A stretch of DNA of 37,587 bases from Bacteroidota bacterium (GTDB lineage: Bacteria; Bacteroidota; Bacteroidia; Chitinophagales; Chitinophagaceae), in assembly GCA_005884665.1 (NCBI GenBank), contig VBAT01000010.1, forward strand, positions 173,088 to 210,674. Direction: 5' to 3'. Positions 14,370 through 22,634 of this stretch are shown piece by piece. Position numbers and translations under genes: made by a program. Every line of letters begins with the position of its first letter. Within the stretch, counting starts at the first letter, position 1. Under the pieces are notes generated by a model. The model did no database searches and was not told where the DNA came from. It worked only from the letters and a program-made list of their open reading frames with translations.

Positions 14370-14562
14370 TGTCCCATCCGATAACTATCGGATTTGAATT
14401 TGCCCACAGAGAACCTCTGAGAAACCGGAGGACCACAGAGAAGAAAACCTCCGTGGCTCTCTTCTGCTGCCTTGATATAGCCATGACGAAGTAAGGTAGC
14501 CAGGGCAGGATTTGTTTTTCCTCTGTGCTCTCTGTGGCCATTCTGATTTTTCAAACAGGGAC
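14370..14562. repeat. Interspersed repeat element, copy B (CCACAGAG type)
   Basis: It opens with tgtcccatccgataactatc at 14370, the same block as 12577 with few changes, then ggatttgaatttgcccacagagaa. Its far end at 14518-14562 has ctctgtgctctctgtggccattctgattttt, which is inverted relative to the opening. The inner part (14420-14510) contains a second inverted pair, ggaggaccacagagaa/ctccgtggctctc. ORFs read across it are not genes. Confidence 0.6.
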
Positions 14563-14588
14563 ATTACCCGATTTTTTATACTTGCTTG

Positions 14589-14972
14589 TTAATTGAATGA
14601 TGGGATATCAAATCGCAATGTTTTTAGGACTGCTTCTTTCTGATCCGCCATTTTTTTATGGAGTTCTTTTTTCTTTCTCCTGGAAATATTGATCTCCTCG
14701 TTATTACGCAATACAACTTTATATTCATAAAAATTGTACGTTCTTATCCAGGCTGTATTTACAAGATGGGAACGATGGACCCTGACAAAGCCTTTACCGG
14801 CAAGCATGCTTTCCATCTGCTTCAATACTTTACTTACCAGCACCTGACTGCCATCGCCCAGGATCAACCTGCTGTAGCTGCTCACCGCTTCCACCCGTAC
14901 AATCGAGTGGATGTCCACCACGGCAAGACCTCTGTGGTGCGGGATCATTATGGTGTTATTAACTGAATACAT
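14589..14972 (-). CDS. Stand-alone LytTR DNA-binding protein
   Basis: 127 residues made almost entirely of one LytTR domain: IHSIVRVEAVSSYSRLILGDGSQVLVSKVLKQMESML, then GFVRVHRSHLVNTAWIR and LRNNEEINISRRKKKEL. There is no receiver domain, so it is not a conventional response regulator. A later ATG (14948) is possible. It starts 41 bp after the DUF3455 lipoprotein gene and probably shares its transcript. LytTR proteins bind paired direct repeats in promoters; the targets here are not known. A 'SRRKK' element is shared with the response regulator at 20549-21307. Confidence 0.85.
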   Translation of the reverse strand: MYSVNNTIMIPHHRGLAVVDIHSIVRVEAVSSYSRLILGDGSQVLVSKVLKQMESMLAGKGFVRVHRSHLVNTAWIRTYNFYEYKVVLRNNEEINISRRKKKELHKKMADQKEAVLKTLRFDIPSFN

Positions 14973-15013
14973 GATAATAGGTTTTTAAAAGAATGGTTTA
15001 TTAATGTTCGGGG

Positions 15014-15634
15014 TCACGGATTTTTTTTCGTAAAACGATATACAGCCGTATAAGGCACGTCAATCGTATCGGTAGCGTTTACCGGTGCGGTGAGTGGAGC
15101 TTTTCCACCATTGGTCGCGATACGTTGTATGTATGATACGTTGGTGAAAAGACCGGTCGGCGCCTTGCCTGTTTTTGGCGTCAATTGCAGCCAGTCAATA
15201 CTTCCGGGATCTGAGCTCGGAGCTGCTTTTGCCGGCGTGAATGCCTGGCCGTAGATCGAATCTGTTGTTGATCCCAATAATTGCCAGGTTGGTCCCGCAG
15301 AGTGGGTACCCACTTTTGCATTGACGACATTGAACAGGTCGGCGCGAGGTGCAACAAATATCCACTCGTATTGCGAGGGGGTGCTGCCGGCGATCAATTT
15401 GGCCTTATACTTCTGAACACCCTCTGCATAAAATGTGGCCACCCTTGTATTCCCGTTCGGCTCATTGGAAGGAAGATCTATTGCCGGGGGAATTGATAGC
15501 TTTTCACTTTCAGCCAGGCGGAGGGCGGGCGAGTTGATATCGATATTGTTGTCGTAGTCATGGGTGCAACCAACAATCATTGCCGACGATACAACGCTGG
15601 TAAAAATGAATTTTCGGAATTGAATTTTTTTCAT
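15014..15634 (-). CDS. DUF3455 lipoprotein
   Basis: 206 residues with a lipobox (AMIVGC, Cys23). The mature part shows the DUF3455 pattern: ATFYAEGVQKYKAKL, EWIFVAPRADLFN, VGTHSAGPTWQL, the DWLQLTPKTGKAPTGLFTNVSYIQRIATNGGKAP block and an end strand TAVYRF. DUF3455 proteins are secreted proteins of unknown function found in bacteria and fungi. It is followed by the LytTR gene at a 41-bp gap, suggesting that the small regulator and the lipoprotein are co-transcribed. Confidence 0.8.
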   Translation of the reverse strand: MKKIQFRKFIFTSVVSSAMIVGCTHDYDNNIDINSPALRLAESEKLSIPPAIDLPSNEPNGNTRVATFYAEGVQKYKAKLIAGSTPSQYEWIFVAPRADLFNVVNAKVGTHSAGPTWQLLGSTTDSIYGQAFTPAKAAPSSDPGSIDWLQLTPKTGKAPTGLFTNVSYIQRIATNGGKAPLTAPVNATDTIDVPYTAVYRFTKKNP

Positions 15635-15684
15635 AAAAAAAGGTTTAATGGTTTGATTAGATAATAAGAATTGATAATAGACTT

Positions 15685-16530
15685 CTATTTTTCTCCCGAC
15701 ACCACCCAGGCGCTTGATTCGATCAGGATGTTCTTATCGGGATATCTTTGATTGACCGCGTCAAAAGTTTCATTACGGATCTTTTCTTTTAATGCAGCAT
15801 CCGCATTGCTTAAGGCTGCTACTACAGGAGCAGCTACATCATTCATCACGTTCCAGTATGTTTCGACAGTTTTAGCTTTTAATTTCCCTGTCACTTCTAC
15901 GACGGATATATTTTTCAGCTCTGCCTGCTCAAACAGGTCAGCAATGAATCCTTCCTTTGCACAGCGGAACATTCCAGGTGAACCTGGAGGAGGAACCGGC
16001 AATTGTATGTTTTTATTGATCGTGCCCATGGTTGCCGTTATCCAGAAATTCTTTTCAGGACCGTTCCATACTGAAGCTGCAATCCTGCCGCCGGGCTTTA
16101 ATACCCGCACCATTTCTTTTGCGGCTATCAGCATGTCAGGGAAGAACATGAATCCAAACCGGCAGCTTACTGCATCAAATGAATCGTCGGCAAACGGCAG
16201 ATCACAAACATCACAAGCAATGGTCTCAATATTGATGATACCCTTGCGGATAGCATTTTCTTCGGCGATATCCAGCATTTCTTCAGAAAGATCTGTGATG
16301 AAAACTTTTCCTGCCGGTATCCTCGACGCAATGCTCAGTCCTGGTTCACCTGTACCAGCAGCTACATCAAGGACCGTAAAATTGTCTCCAAGCTTCAGTT
16401 GTGCTATGATCTCATCGCCCGTCGGTCTTAAAAAATCCATAAACAGGTTGTCCCATTTTTTCCAACCCGGTGAAAACTTATTCCAGGATTCGCGTTGCTG
16501 CTCTCTTATTTGCTCAAATTCTTGTTCCAT
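15685..16530 (-). CDS. Class I SAM-dependent methyltransferase (UbiE/Methyltransf_11 type)
   Basis: 281 residues from the ATG at 16530 (MEQEFEQIREQQ). An in-frame ATG at 16611 would add 27 basic residues unlike the family. Motif I VLDVAAGTGEPGLS is at 53-66, then ITDLSEEMLDIAEENA, CDVCDLPFADDSFDAVSCRFGFMFFPD and VLKPGGRIAASVWNG, all typical of the UbiE-like Rossmann methyltransferases. It is cytoplasmic and transfers a methyl group from S-adenosylmethionine; the acceptor is unknown. It is divergent from the sensor kinase with a 346-bp gap that carries a direct repeat (16680-16711), so control by the adjacent two-component system is possible. Confidence 0.85.
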   Translation of the reverse strand: MEQEFEQIREQQRESWNKFSPGWKKWDNLFMDFLRPTGDEIIAQLKLGDNFTVLDVAAGTGEPGLSIASRIPAGKVFITDLSEEMLDIAEENAIRKGIINIETIACDVCDLPFADDSFDAVSCRFGFMFFPDMLIAAKEMVRVLKPGGRIAASVWNGPEKNFWITATMGTINKNIQLPVPPPGSPGMFRCAKEGFIADLFEQAELKNISVVEVTGKLKAKTVETYWNVMNDVAAPVVAALSNADAALKEKIRNETFDAVNQRYPDKNILIESSAWVVSGEK

Positions 16531-16679
16531 AATAACATTGCGTTTATTCGGTTTATAAATATTTCCTTTCCCTGGCTTTTTAGGATTCGCGGCTTTGATG
16601 ATTGGTTTCATAAACAGGATGCTTGTTTAATTAAATCAGGTGCAAATTAGATAGCCCGGATACGGGTAAACATGTACTA

Positions 16680-16711
16680 TTTCCAACCGGCTGCTTTCTT
16701 TTTCCAACCGG
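16680..16711. promoter_or_regulatory. Direct repeat, candidate LytTR operator
   Basis: tttccaaccgg occurs twice, at 16680-16690 and 16701-16711, with a 21-bp period (two helical turns), in the 346-bp divergent gap between the methyltransferase and kinase genes. On the other strand each copy reads ccggttggaaa and contains the GTTnG core of known LytTR half-sites, whose normal layout is two 9-bp direct repeats separated by 12-13 bp. The rest of the gap 16531-16876 shows no gene. Confidence 0.45.
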
Positions 16712-16876
16712 GATGTGCTCCTAAAAAATATTTAGCTGCCTGGTTTTCACTATCTGCTGGAACGGGCAATTAAACGAAGGTTCCCGGTCTCCCAACGGCG
16801 ATACTCTTGCGCCGCGCTGTCATTAACAGGATTATTGCCGCTGCAAGTGTTTATCTTTAATAGAGTAAAAAGGCTC

Positions 16877-19800
16877 ATGCACCACCCCCGGCTACTGATA
16901 TTGCTATTCTTATTCGGCGGAATTAAATCGGCTGCCCAGGATTTTTATGAATCCGATTTTGTCCCGTACACGACATCCGACGGGTTATCTCATAATACGG
17001 TGTCAGGTATTGCACAGGACTCCGTTGGCTACGTATGGGCTTCAACCTCTGCGGGACTTAACCGGTACAATGGGAGCCGCTTTATACAATTTCACAGCAA
17101 CGACGATAGCTCTTCCCTTGTGGCAGAAGAACTGACAGGCCTTACCTGGATCGATAAATACAGGCTGGCGGCTTATTCGTATGGTTTGCATATTGTCGAC
17201 ACACGCACTGGCAACACACATAATATTCTTGTTCCCTATCACCAACTGCAATACCAGTATAAATTCAATAACGTAATGGCGGTTTTGGGCGATAAGGATG
17301 GCAGCATCTATGCGCTTACCCGTTCAGGTTTTTATCATTTTGACAAGGACTACCGGCTGGTGTCCAGGTTTGATTATTATAAAGAGGAAGAGGTGCCTAT
17401 TCAGCATTTTGTTTTTGGAAGGTATCTCCATGAACTGGATGAGAATCGGTTGCTGATTATTTCGATAGATGGTCTCTATATCTACGATAAAAAGAAGAAA
17501 GCGGTCAAAAAAATGGAGTACGCGGATTGCCCGATGTTAGGAGAATTCCTGGATTACCCCGGCCCCTCAACCACACTATATCATTTTTTCCAGGTAAAAC
17601 CAGGTGTGTTTTTTGTGATGAACCTGCTTGGCGACAGCGTTACCTATATCAATGTTGCCGAACTCAAAAGAAAGGTTTCCATTACACCGATCAAATACCT
17701 CCGGAGCGAATTCCATTACCGCTCTAAGATCATAGCTGACAGCGATACGTTATTTTATGTTACGAGTCATGGATCCGGTTTTTATAAAATGCGTTTATTT
17801 CCATCAACGGGCGCCGTAAAGTTTTACCCGGAAAAATATCTTCCTTCATATCTCTGCTATGCAATGATGAAGGATAAAGACAACAACATGTGGGTGGCAA
17901 CAAACCGCGGACTGCTGCGGCAGGACAGGGGAAGGGCGCAGGTGCAGCAGGCGAGCATGCCTGCCGGTATCACCGACACGCTTCCTTACCTGCGGTTCTG
18001 CAGCATTTATGTGCATGGTGATAAAATATATGCAGGTACAAGGGATAATGGAGGTCTCCTTGTATATGATAAAGCAAGCCTTCGCTTCCTGGCCCAGGTG
18101 CGCAATGATGGATTCAATGATAACCTTATCGGTTCGATCGTGCAGGAGACGCCTTCGTCCCTGGTGCTAGGAACGGGTGGTCTTCTCTTTACATTCAATA
18201 TTACAAGTCAAAAGCGGAAAGTTTTGATGCCTCCAAGATGGAGCGAAGGAAACTGGGCAAGTGATGTATTCCGCGACAGCAAGGGTAAAATATGGATCAG
18301 CACCGCGCAGATCTTCCGCTATGATCCTCTTGCAAAGACTTACGATTTTATCCCCTCGTATGAACGTCTGCTTAGCCAACCCACTGCCATCCGTGAAGAC
18401 CGTGACGGAAATATGTGGATGGCCGGTCATGGACTTGCGAGATACAATACAAGTTTGAACAAATACGACATCGTGCTGGATTCATTTCCTTTTGTCAAAA
18501 TGCATGACAAGCAGGTAAACGCGATGTTGATCGATAAACAAAATACGATCTGGTTCAACAGCAACAATAATGGTCTGATAGCTTATTGCATTGATAAAAA
18601 GACATTCCGTCATTTTACCCGAAAAGATGGTTTACCCGACGATAACATTGCTTCCATGATCATGCTGGGGCAAAAATTGTGGATCGCTACTTTTTCCGGG
18701 ATCGCCTGCCTGGATCTTCAGACTTCTGAGATCGTTAGTTTTGGAAGAGAGGATGGCTTTCCGCAAATGCCGGTAGTGAGGGGATCGCAGTTTTTCTATG
18801 ATAGCACTGCCCAGCAATTGTATCTCGGTTTCAGTGGGGCGATAGTCAGGTTTAAGCCGAATGATATACTTCGAAGAAAATCGCCTCCGCGTGTATTCGT
18901 CGAAAGCCTGTCGATCAACGGTAAGAATAATATGTTTCTTCCCGGCCGCAGCGTTACTACTTCATGGCAGGACAATGAATTCATGATCACCATTGGCAGC
19001 ATCAATTTTTCTGATAGCTACAGCCAGCGCTTTGCTTATCGTATAGTGAAGGATGAAAATTCTCCCTGGCAGGAACTGGGCAATGAATCCACTTTCAATG
19101 TATCCAATCTTTCACCCGGCAACTACAGGGTACAGGTAAGATCTTTTTCGTCGAATAACCGTTGGCCCGCGCAAATCAAAGAACTCAATATCGCAGTGTT
19201 GCCGCCATTTTGGAAAGAAGGCTGGTTTGTCGGGATCATGATCGGGCTGGCTTTGATGGCATTGTACCTGTTTGTTCATTGGAGAACGAACGTTGCCCGG
19301 AAAAAGGAAATGGAGAAAACACATATCGAGAAGCTGAAGGCGGATGATTACAAAAACCAGTTCGAACTCGAACATATCAGCCATTATTTTTCTTCTTCAC
19401 TTGCTGGAAAGAAAACGCAGGATGAAGTATTGTGGGATGTCGCTGCCAACCTCATCGGGAAGATGAACTACGTGGATTGCATCATCTATAGCTGGAACGA
19501 TGACAAAACAAAAATGGTACAAAAAGCCGCGTATGGTCCAAAAGGAAAACCGGAATATATTTCTGAACAGTTTTTTGATGTATCACCGGGGCAGGGCGTC
19601 GTTGGTCATGTGATTGAGACCCGGCAACCACTTTTAATAAAAGATACGAGAAAGGATAGCCGTTACCGTGTAGACGATGCTTTCCGTTTGAGTGAGATCT
19701 GCGTACCCATTGTTCACAATGATGAATTGCTTGGCATTATCGATTCCGAGCATGACCTGCCTGATTATTTTACAGAAAGGGATATCCAAATATTGACGAC

Positions 19801-20539
19801 GATTGCCACGCTTATCGGCAATAAGCTAAAGCAGATTGAATCTGAACGTTCGCTTGAAGTGAAGAGAAAGGAGCTAGCCACTACCAATGAACAGTTGGCT
19901 GAGGCAAGATTGTCGGCCCTGCAGGCACAGATGAACCCGCATTTTGTTTTTAATGCATTGAACAGTATCAAGCGGATGATATTGGACCGGGACAATGAAA
20001 AGGCATCGCGGTACCTCAGCAAATTTGCGTTGATGATCCGGATGACCTTAAATCATTCAAAGGAAACTTTTGTGACATTGGAGGAAAACATTGAATACCT
20101 CAAAGCCTATCTTGAAATGGAGCAGTTGAGATTTGATGAGTCATTTACCTACCAGATTTCAACAGCTGACAATATAGACACGGTGGATTCAGCTATTCCT
20201 TCGCTCATGATACAGCCAATCGTGGAGAATGCTATCTGGCATGGTTTGCTGCAGGCGGAGGCCGACAAAAATATCCTTATCGGTTTCACCCGGTGTGACA
20301 ACAGGATCACCTGCACCGTGGAGGATAATGGTATAGGAATCCGGCGAGCCCAGAAATTAAAAGAAACCAATAAGCCTCCTCACCAGTCTGTCGGATTGGA
20401 AAATCTGAAAAAGCGGATCAAGATAATGAACGAGAAATATGATACCGATTGCAGTCTTGAAATAACGGACCTTGGGGATGCCGGAAACGGCAAAAGAGGG
20501 ACGAGGGTAGTGTTGCGATTTAATGTAATAAATACCTAA
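16877..20539 (+). CDS. Reg_prop/Y_Y_Y sensor with GAF and LytS-type histidine kinase
   Basis: 1220 residues from the first ATG at 16877; a TTG at 16835 is in frame, but the signal peptide (MHHPRLLILLFLFGG...SAAQ) begins at 16877. Then come a large periplasmic region of two-component propeller repeats (SDGLSHNTVSGIAQDSVGYVW; GKIWIST; GNMWMAGHGLARYN; NTIWFNSN), a Y_Y_Y domain at about 704-775, one membrane helix near 783-802, a GAF domain at about 836-988, and a His_kinase core with QMNPHFVFNALNS (His1022). An N box is near 1112 (IQPIVENAIWHGL), and the ATP-binding G box is VEDNGIGIR. It lacks the C-terminal AraC receiver of classical hybrid one-component systems. The partner regulator follows 9 bp downstream. 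The stimulus is unknown. Confidence 0.92.
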   Translation: MHHPRLLILLFLFGGIKSAAQDFYESDFVPYTTSDGLSHNTVSGIAQDSVGYVWASTSAGLNRYNGSRFIQFHSNDDSSSLVAEELTGLTWIDKYRLAAYSYGLHIVDTRTGNTHNILVPYHQLQYQYKFNNVMAVLGDKDGSIYALTRSGFYHFDKDYRLVSRFDYYKEEEVPIQHFVFGRYLHELDENRLLIISIDGLYIYDKKKKAVKKMEYADCPMLGEFLDYPGPSTTLYHFFQVKPGVFFVMNLLGDSVTYINVAELKRKVSITPIKYLRSEFHYRSKIIADSDTLFYVTSHGSGFYKMRLFPSTGAVKFYPEKYLPSYLCYAMMKDKDNNMWVATNRGLLRQDRGRAQVQQASMPAGITDTLPYLRFCSIYVHGDKIYAGTRDNGGLLVYDKASLRFLAQVRNDGFNDNLIGSIVQETPSSLVLGTGGLLFTFNITSQKRKVLMPPRWSEGNWASDVFRDSKGKIWISTAQIFRYDPLAKTYDFIPSYERLLSQPTAIREDRDGNMWMAGHGLARYNTSLNKYDIVLDSFPFVKMHDKQVNAMLIDKQNTIWFNSNNNGLIAYCIDKKTFRHFTRKDGLPDDNIASMIMLGQKLWIATFSGIACLDLQTSEIVSFGREDGFPQMPVVRGSQFFYDSTAQQLYLGFSGAIVRFKPNDILRRKSPPRVFVESLSINGKNNMFLPGRSVTTSWQDNEFMITIGSINFSDSYSQRFAYRIVKDENSPWQELGNESTFNVSNLSPGNYRVQVRSFSSNNRWPAQIKELNIAVLPPFWKEGWFVGIMIGLALMALYLFVHWRTNVARKKEMEKTHIEKLKADDYKNQFELEHISHYFSSSLAGKKTQDEVLWDVAANLIGKMNYVDCIIYSWNDDKTKMVQKAAYGPKGKPEYISEQFFDVSPGQGVVGHVIETRQPLLIKDTRKDSRYRVDDAFRLSEICVPIVHNDELLGIIDSEHDLPDYFTERDIQILTTIATLIGNKLKQIESERSLEVKRKELATTNEQLAEARLSALQAQMNPHFVFNALNSIKRMILDRDNEKASRYLSKFALMIRMTLNHSKETFVTLEENIEYLKAYLEMEQLRFDESFTYQISTADNIDTVDSAIPSLMIQPIVENAIWHGLLQAEADKNILIGFTRCDNRITCTVEDNGIGIRRAQKLKETNKPPHQSVGLENLKKRIKIMNEKYDTDCSLEITDLGDAGNGKRGTRVVLRFNVINT

Positions 20540-20548
20540 ACATTTTTT

Positions 20549-21307
20549 ATGAGGGCTATTTTAGTTGATGACGAACCAGACGGCATCCGGGCTTTGAAAA
20601 AAATGCTGGAGTTGCATTGCCCGCAGGTAAGCATCGAGGCCACCTGCTCAAGTGCTGACACAGCCAGGCAGCAGATAATGGACATATCGCCGGATGTCAT
20701 TTTCCTGGATATACAAATGCCGGGTAAAAGTGGTCTTGAATTGATCAGGGAATTACCTGCCAAAAATTTTGAAGTAATATTTGTGACGGCTCACAATGAA
20801 TATATGCTGCAGGCTCTTCAATACAGCGCCGCGGATTATTTGTTGAAACCGGTTGACGAAGACAGGTTGATGGAAGCCGTGCACCGGGTGGAAAAAAGAC
20901 TCGAGGCCGAAAAAAAGGAAGAGAGGACCGAAGCATTATTGCATAATCTCAGCAATACGGGTAAACCATCCGAAATGCGTTTATGCCTGCCGACGTTGAA
21001 AGGATTTATTGTATTAAAGCTGGAAGACATCATCTATTGCGAAGCTGAGCGCAGCTATACGATCTTTCATCTTGAAGGAAAAAAGACCGTTACAGTTTCA
21101 AGACCGCTTATTGACTACGACAACTTGTTAAGAGATACTACTTTCCTCCGCATTCATAAATCTTTTTTGGTCAATCTTCTTCATGTAAAAGAATACCAAA
21201 AAGGAGAAGGCGGTGTTGTTATACTAACAGATAATACCGAGATCGAAGTCAGCCGCCGGAAAAAAGATGAGTTCCTGATGAAGATAAAGGAGTCATTCAG
21301 GTATTGA
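20549..21307 (+). CDS. LytR/AlgR-type response regulator (receiver + LytTR)
   Basis: 252 residues. The receiver domain has the acidic pair DDEP at 7-10, phospho-acceptor Asp54 in IFLDIQMPGKSG, Thr in FVTAHNEYM and Lys in DYLLKPVDE. A LytTR DNA-binding domain occupies about 145-250 (KLEDIIYCEAERSYTIFHLEGKK, FLRIHKSFLVNLLHVKEY, TEIEVSRRKKDEF). It begins 9 bp after the kinase gene and should be its cognate regulator. It ends 4 bp from the stop codon of the convergent SDR gene, so transcription from the two sides must overlap or terminate inside coding sequence. Confidence 0.93.
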   Translation: MRAILVDDEPDGIRALKKMLELHCPQVSIEATCSSADTARQQIMDISPDVIFLDIQMPGKSGLELIRELPAKNFEVIFVTAHNEYMLQALQYSAADYLLKPVDEDRLMEAVHRVEKRLEAEKKEERTEALLHNLSNTGKPSEMRLCLPTLKGFIVLKLEDIIYCEAERSYTIFHLEGKKTVTVSRPLIDYDNLLRDTTFLRIHKSFLVNLLHVKEYQKGEGGVVILTDNTEIEVSRRKKDEFLMKIKESFRY

Positions 21308-21311
21308 ATCA

Positions 21312-22100
21312 TCACGCATTCGCAAGGGCGCGGTCGAGATGCACGTATCCACCATCGACATGTATGATCTGCCCGGTAGTATGACTCGATCTTTCACTTA
21401 ACAGGAAAACAACCATATTCGCAATTTCTTCGGTAGTTGTCATCCTGTTTCCCAGCGGTATTTTAGATTCGATCTCTTCCAGTTTTTTCTTTGGATCAGG
21501 AAGGGTATTGATCCATTTTTCATACAACGGTGTAAATGATTCGGCGACTACCACGGCATTTACGCGGATCTTATACTTTAATAGCTCGACTGCCCATTCC
21601 CTTGTTAGTGCATTGCGTCCGCCATTGGCTGCTGCATAGGCCGAAGTATTTCCCTGGCCTGTCTCTGCCGTCTTGGAGGTGATATTTACAATGGAGCCTT
21701 TCGATTTTATTAGTTCGGGGAGGGAATAATGCGCCAGCAAATAATAATGCACCAGGTTTTTATGTAATGAGGCCACAAATTTCTCATAGTCGCCATTTTC
21801 AAGGCCTACACCATCGTTGACACCGGCATTATTTACAAGTCCATCGATGCGGTTAAATTTTTGAATGATTTCTTTAATGGCCTTTTCGCATTCTGCTGGC
21901 TTCGTCAGTTCGGCCACAACCTGGAAAGCTTTGCCACCGGAATTGCCGATCTCTTTTATTGTTGCCAGGTTATCGGCTTCATTTCGCCCGATGATAACAG
22001 GCACAGCCCCTTCTTGTCCCAGCTGTTTGGCAATGCCCTCACCAATACCTTTGGCGCCACCGCTGACGATTATGATCTTGTCCTTAAGTTGTAAGTCCAT
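21312..22100 (-). CDS. L-fucose dehydrogenase-like SDR, catalytic Lys replaced by Asn
   Basis: 262 residues with an SDR fold. The NAD(P)-binding SGGAKGIG is at 13-20, NNAGV at 90-94, and the active-site stretch has Ser142 (NITSKTAETGQG) and Tyr155. The C-terminal G-x-I-x-x-V-D-G-G-Y is present. SKTAETGQGNTS and LTREWAVELL resemble L-fucose (galactose) dehydrogenases that oxidise L-fucose to fuconolactone, which suits the last position of this fucose gene cluster. The catalytic motif reads Tyr155-A-A-A-Asn159 instead of YxxxK; the codon AAT is plain in the sequence. It is separated from the lactonase gene by the GxxExxY element; without that element the gap would be about 47 bp. Confidence 0.75.
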   Translation of the reverse strand: MDLQLKDKIIIVSGGAKGIGEGIAKQLGQEGAVPVIIGRNEADNLATIKEIGNSGGKAFQVVAELTKPAECEKAIKEIIQKFNRIDGLVNNAGVNDGVGLENGDYEKFVASLHKNLVHYYLLAHYSLPELIKSKGSIVNITSKTAETGQGNTSAYAAANGGRNALTREWAVELLKYKIRVNAVVVAESFTPLYEKWINTLPDPKKKLEEIESKIPLGNRMTTTEEIANMVVFLLSERSSHTTGQIIHVDGGYVHLDRALANA

Positions 22101-22169
22101 AAAAAATATTTAATCGCGGATTAAAAAAGTTTTTAGCCACGGATACGCGGATGACGATAGAGAGAAACA

Positions 22170-22208
22170 GAGCGACAGCGGAGAAAACATCGCTCTTCGC
22201 TGTCGCTC
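22170..22208. repeat. Strong hairpin at the head of the tandem array
   Basis: gagcgacagcg (22170-22180) and cgctgtcgctc (22198-22208) are exact 11-bp inverted arms. The stem can continue inward for four pairs, gaga (22181-22184) with tctt (22194-22197) including one G-T, leaving a 9-nt loop. It lies just inside the left inverted end of the element. Confidence 0.65.
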
Positions 22209-22230
22209 CCCGCACTTCTTTTGTCCGGTG

Positions 22231-22634
22231 TATCCGTGGCGATATCATTGATTCATGTTGTTCAAATCCGTGTGTATCCGTGGAAATATCATTGGTTCAA
22301 GGTTATTCAAATCCGTGTATCCGTGGCAATATCATTGATTCAAGGTTATTCAAATCCGTGTATCCGTGGCAATATCATGATTCATGTTGGTCAAATCCGT
22401 GTGTATCCGTGGCAATATCATGATTCATGTTGGTCAAATCCGTGTGTATCCGTGGCAATATCATTGATTCATGTTGTTCAAATCCGTGTGTATCCGTGGC
22501 AATATCATTGATTCAAGGTTATTCAAATCCGTGTATCCGTGGCAATATCATGATTCATGTTGTTCAAATCCGTGTGTGTCCGTGGCGATATCATTGATTC
22601 ATGTTGTTCAAATCCGTGTATCCCTGGCAATACC
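22231..22634. repeat. Tandem array, nine 42-44-bp units plus a partial unit
   Basis: Units start with tatccgtggc at 22231, 22275, 22318, 22361, 22404, 22447, 22491, 22534 and 22577 (tgtccgtggc in the last), and a 16-bp partial copy at 22619-22634 touches the stop codon of the GxxExxY gene. Each unit is an end-like block (aatccgtg(tg)tatccgtggc) plus an AT-rich middle of two types, one with gattcatgttg and one with gattcaaggttatt. Units 4, 5 and 8 lack one T in atcattgatt. There are no unique spacers, so it is not a CRISPR array. The open frames across it on the plus strand are by-products. Confidence 0.9.

Noticed and set aside
14339..14554. Two overlapping minus-strand ORFs of 64-71 codons
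   Set aside because: They lie wholly within repeat copy B, in two different frames of the same sequence, without any domain or conserved start.
15752..16558. 268-codon plus-strand ORF opposite the methyltransferase
   Set aside because: It is the antisense shadow of a gene with clear methyltransferase motifs; the composition is Ser/Phe-rich and has no domain.
16835..16876. TTG start for the sensor kinase
   Set aside because: The ATG at 16877 begins a proper signal peptide; the 14 extra residues from the TTG include charged residues before it.
22151..22511. Open reading frames of 90-96 codons on the plus strand
   Set aside because: They are translations of the tandem array and give near-identical peptide repeats; the unit lengths vary between 42 and 44 bp, so no frame is maintained.
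22231..22634. CRISPR array
   Set aside because: The units are contiguous and alike over their full length, with no unique spacers and no cas genes nearby.
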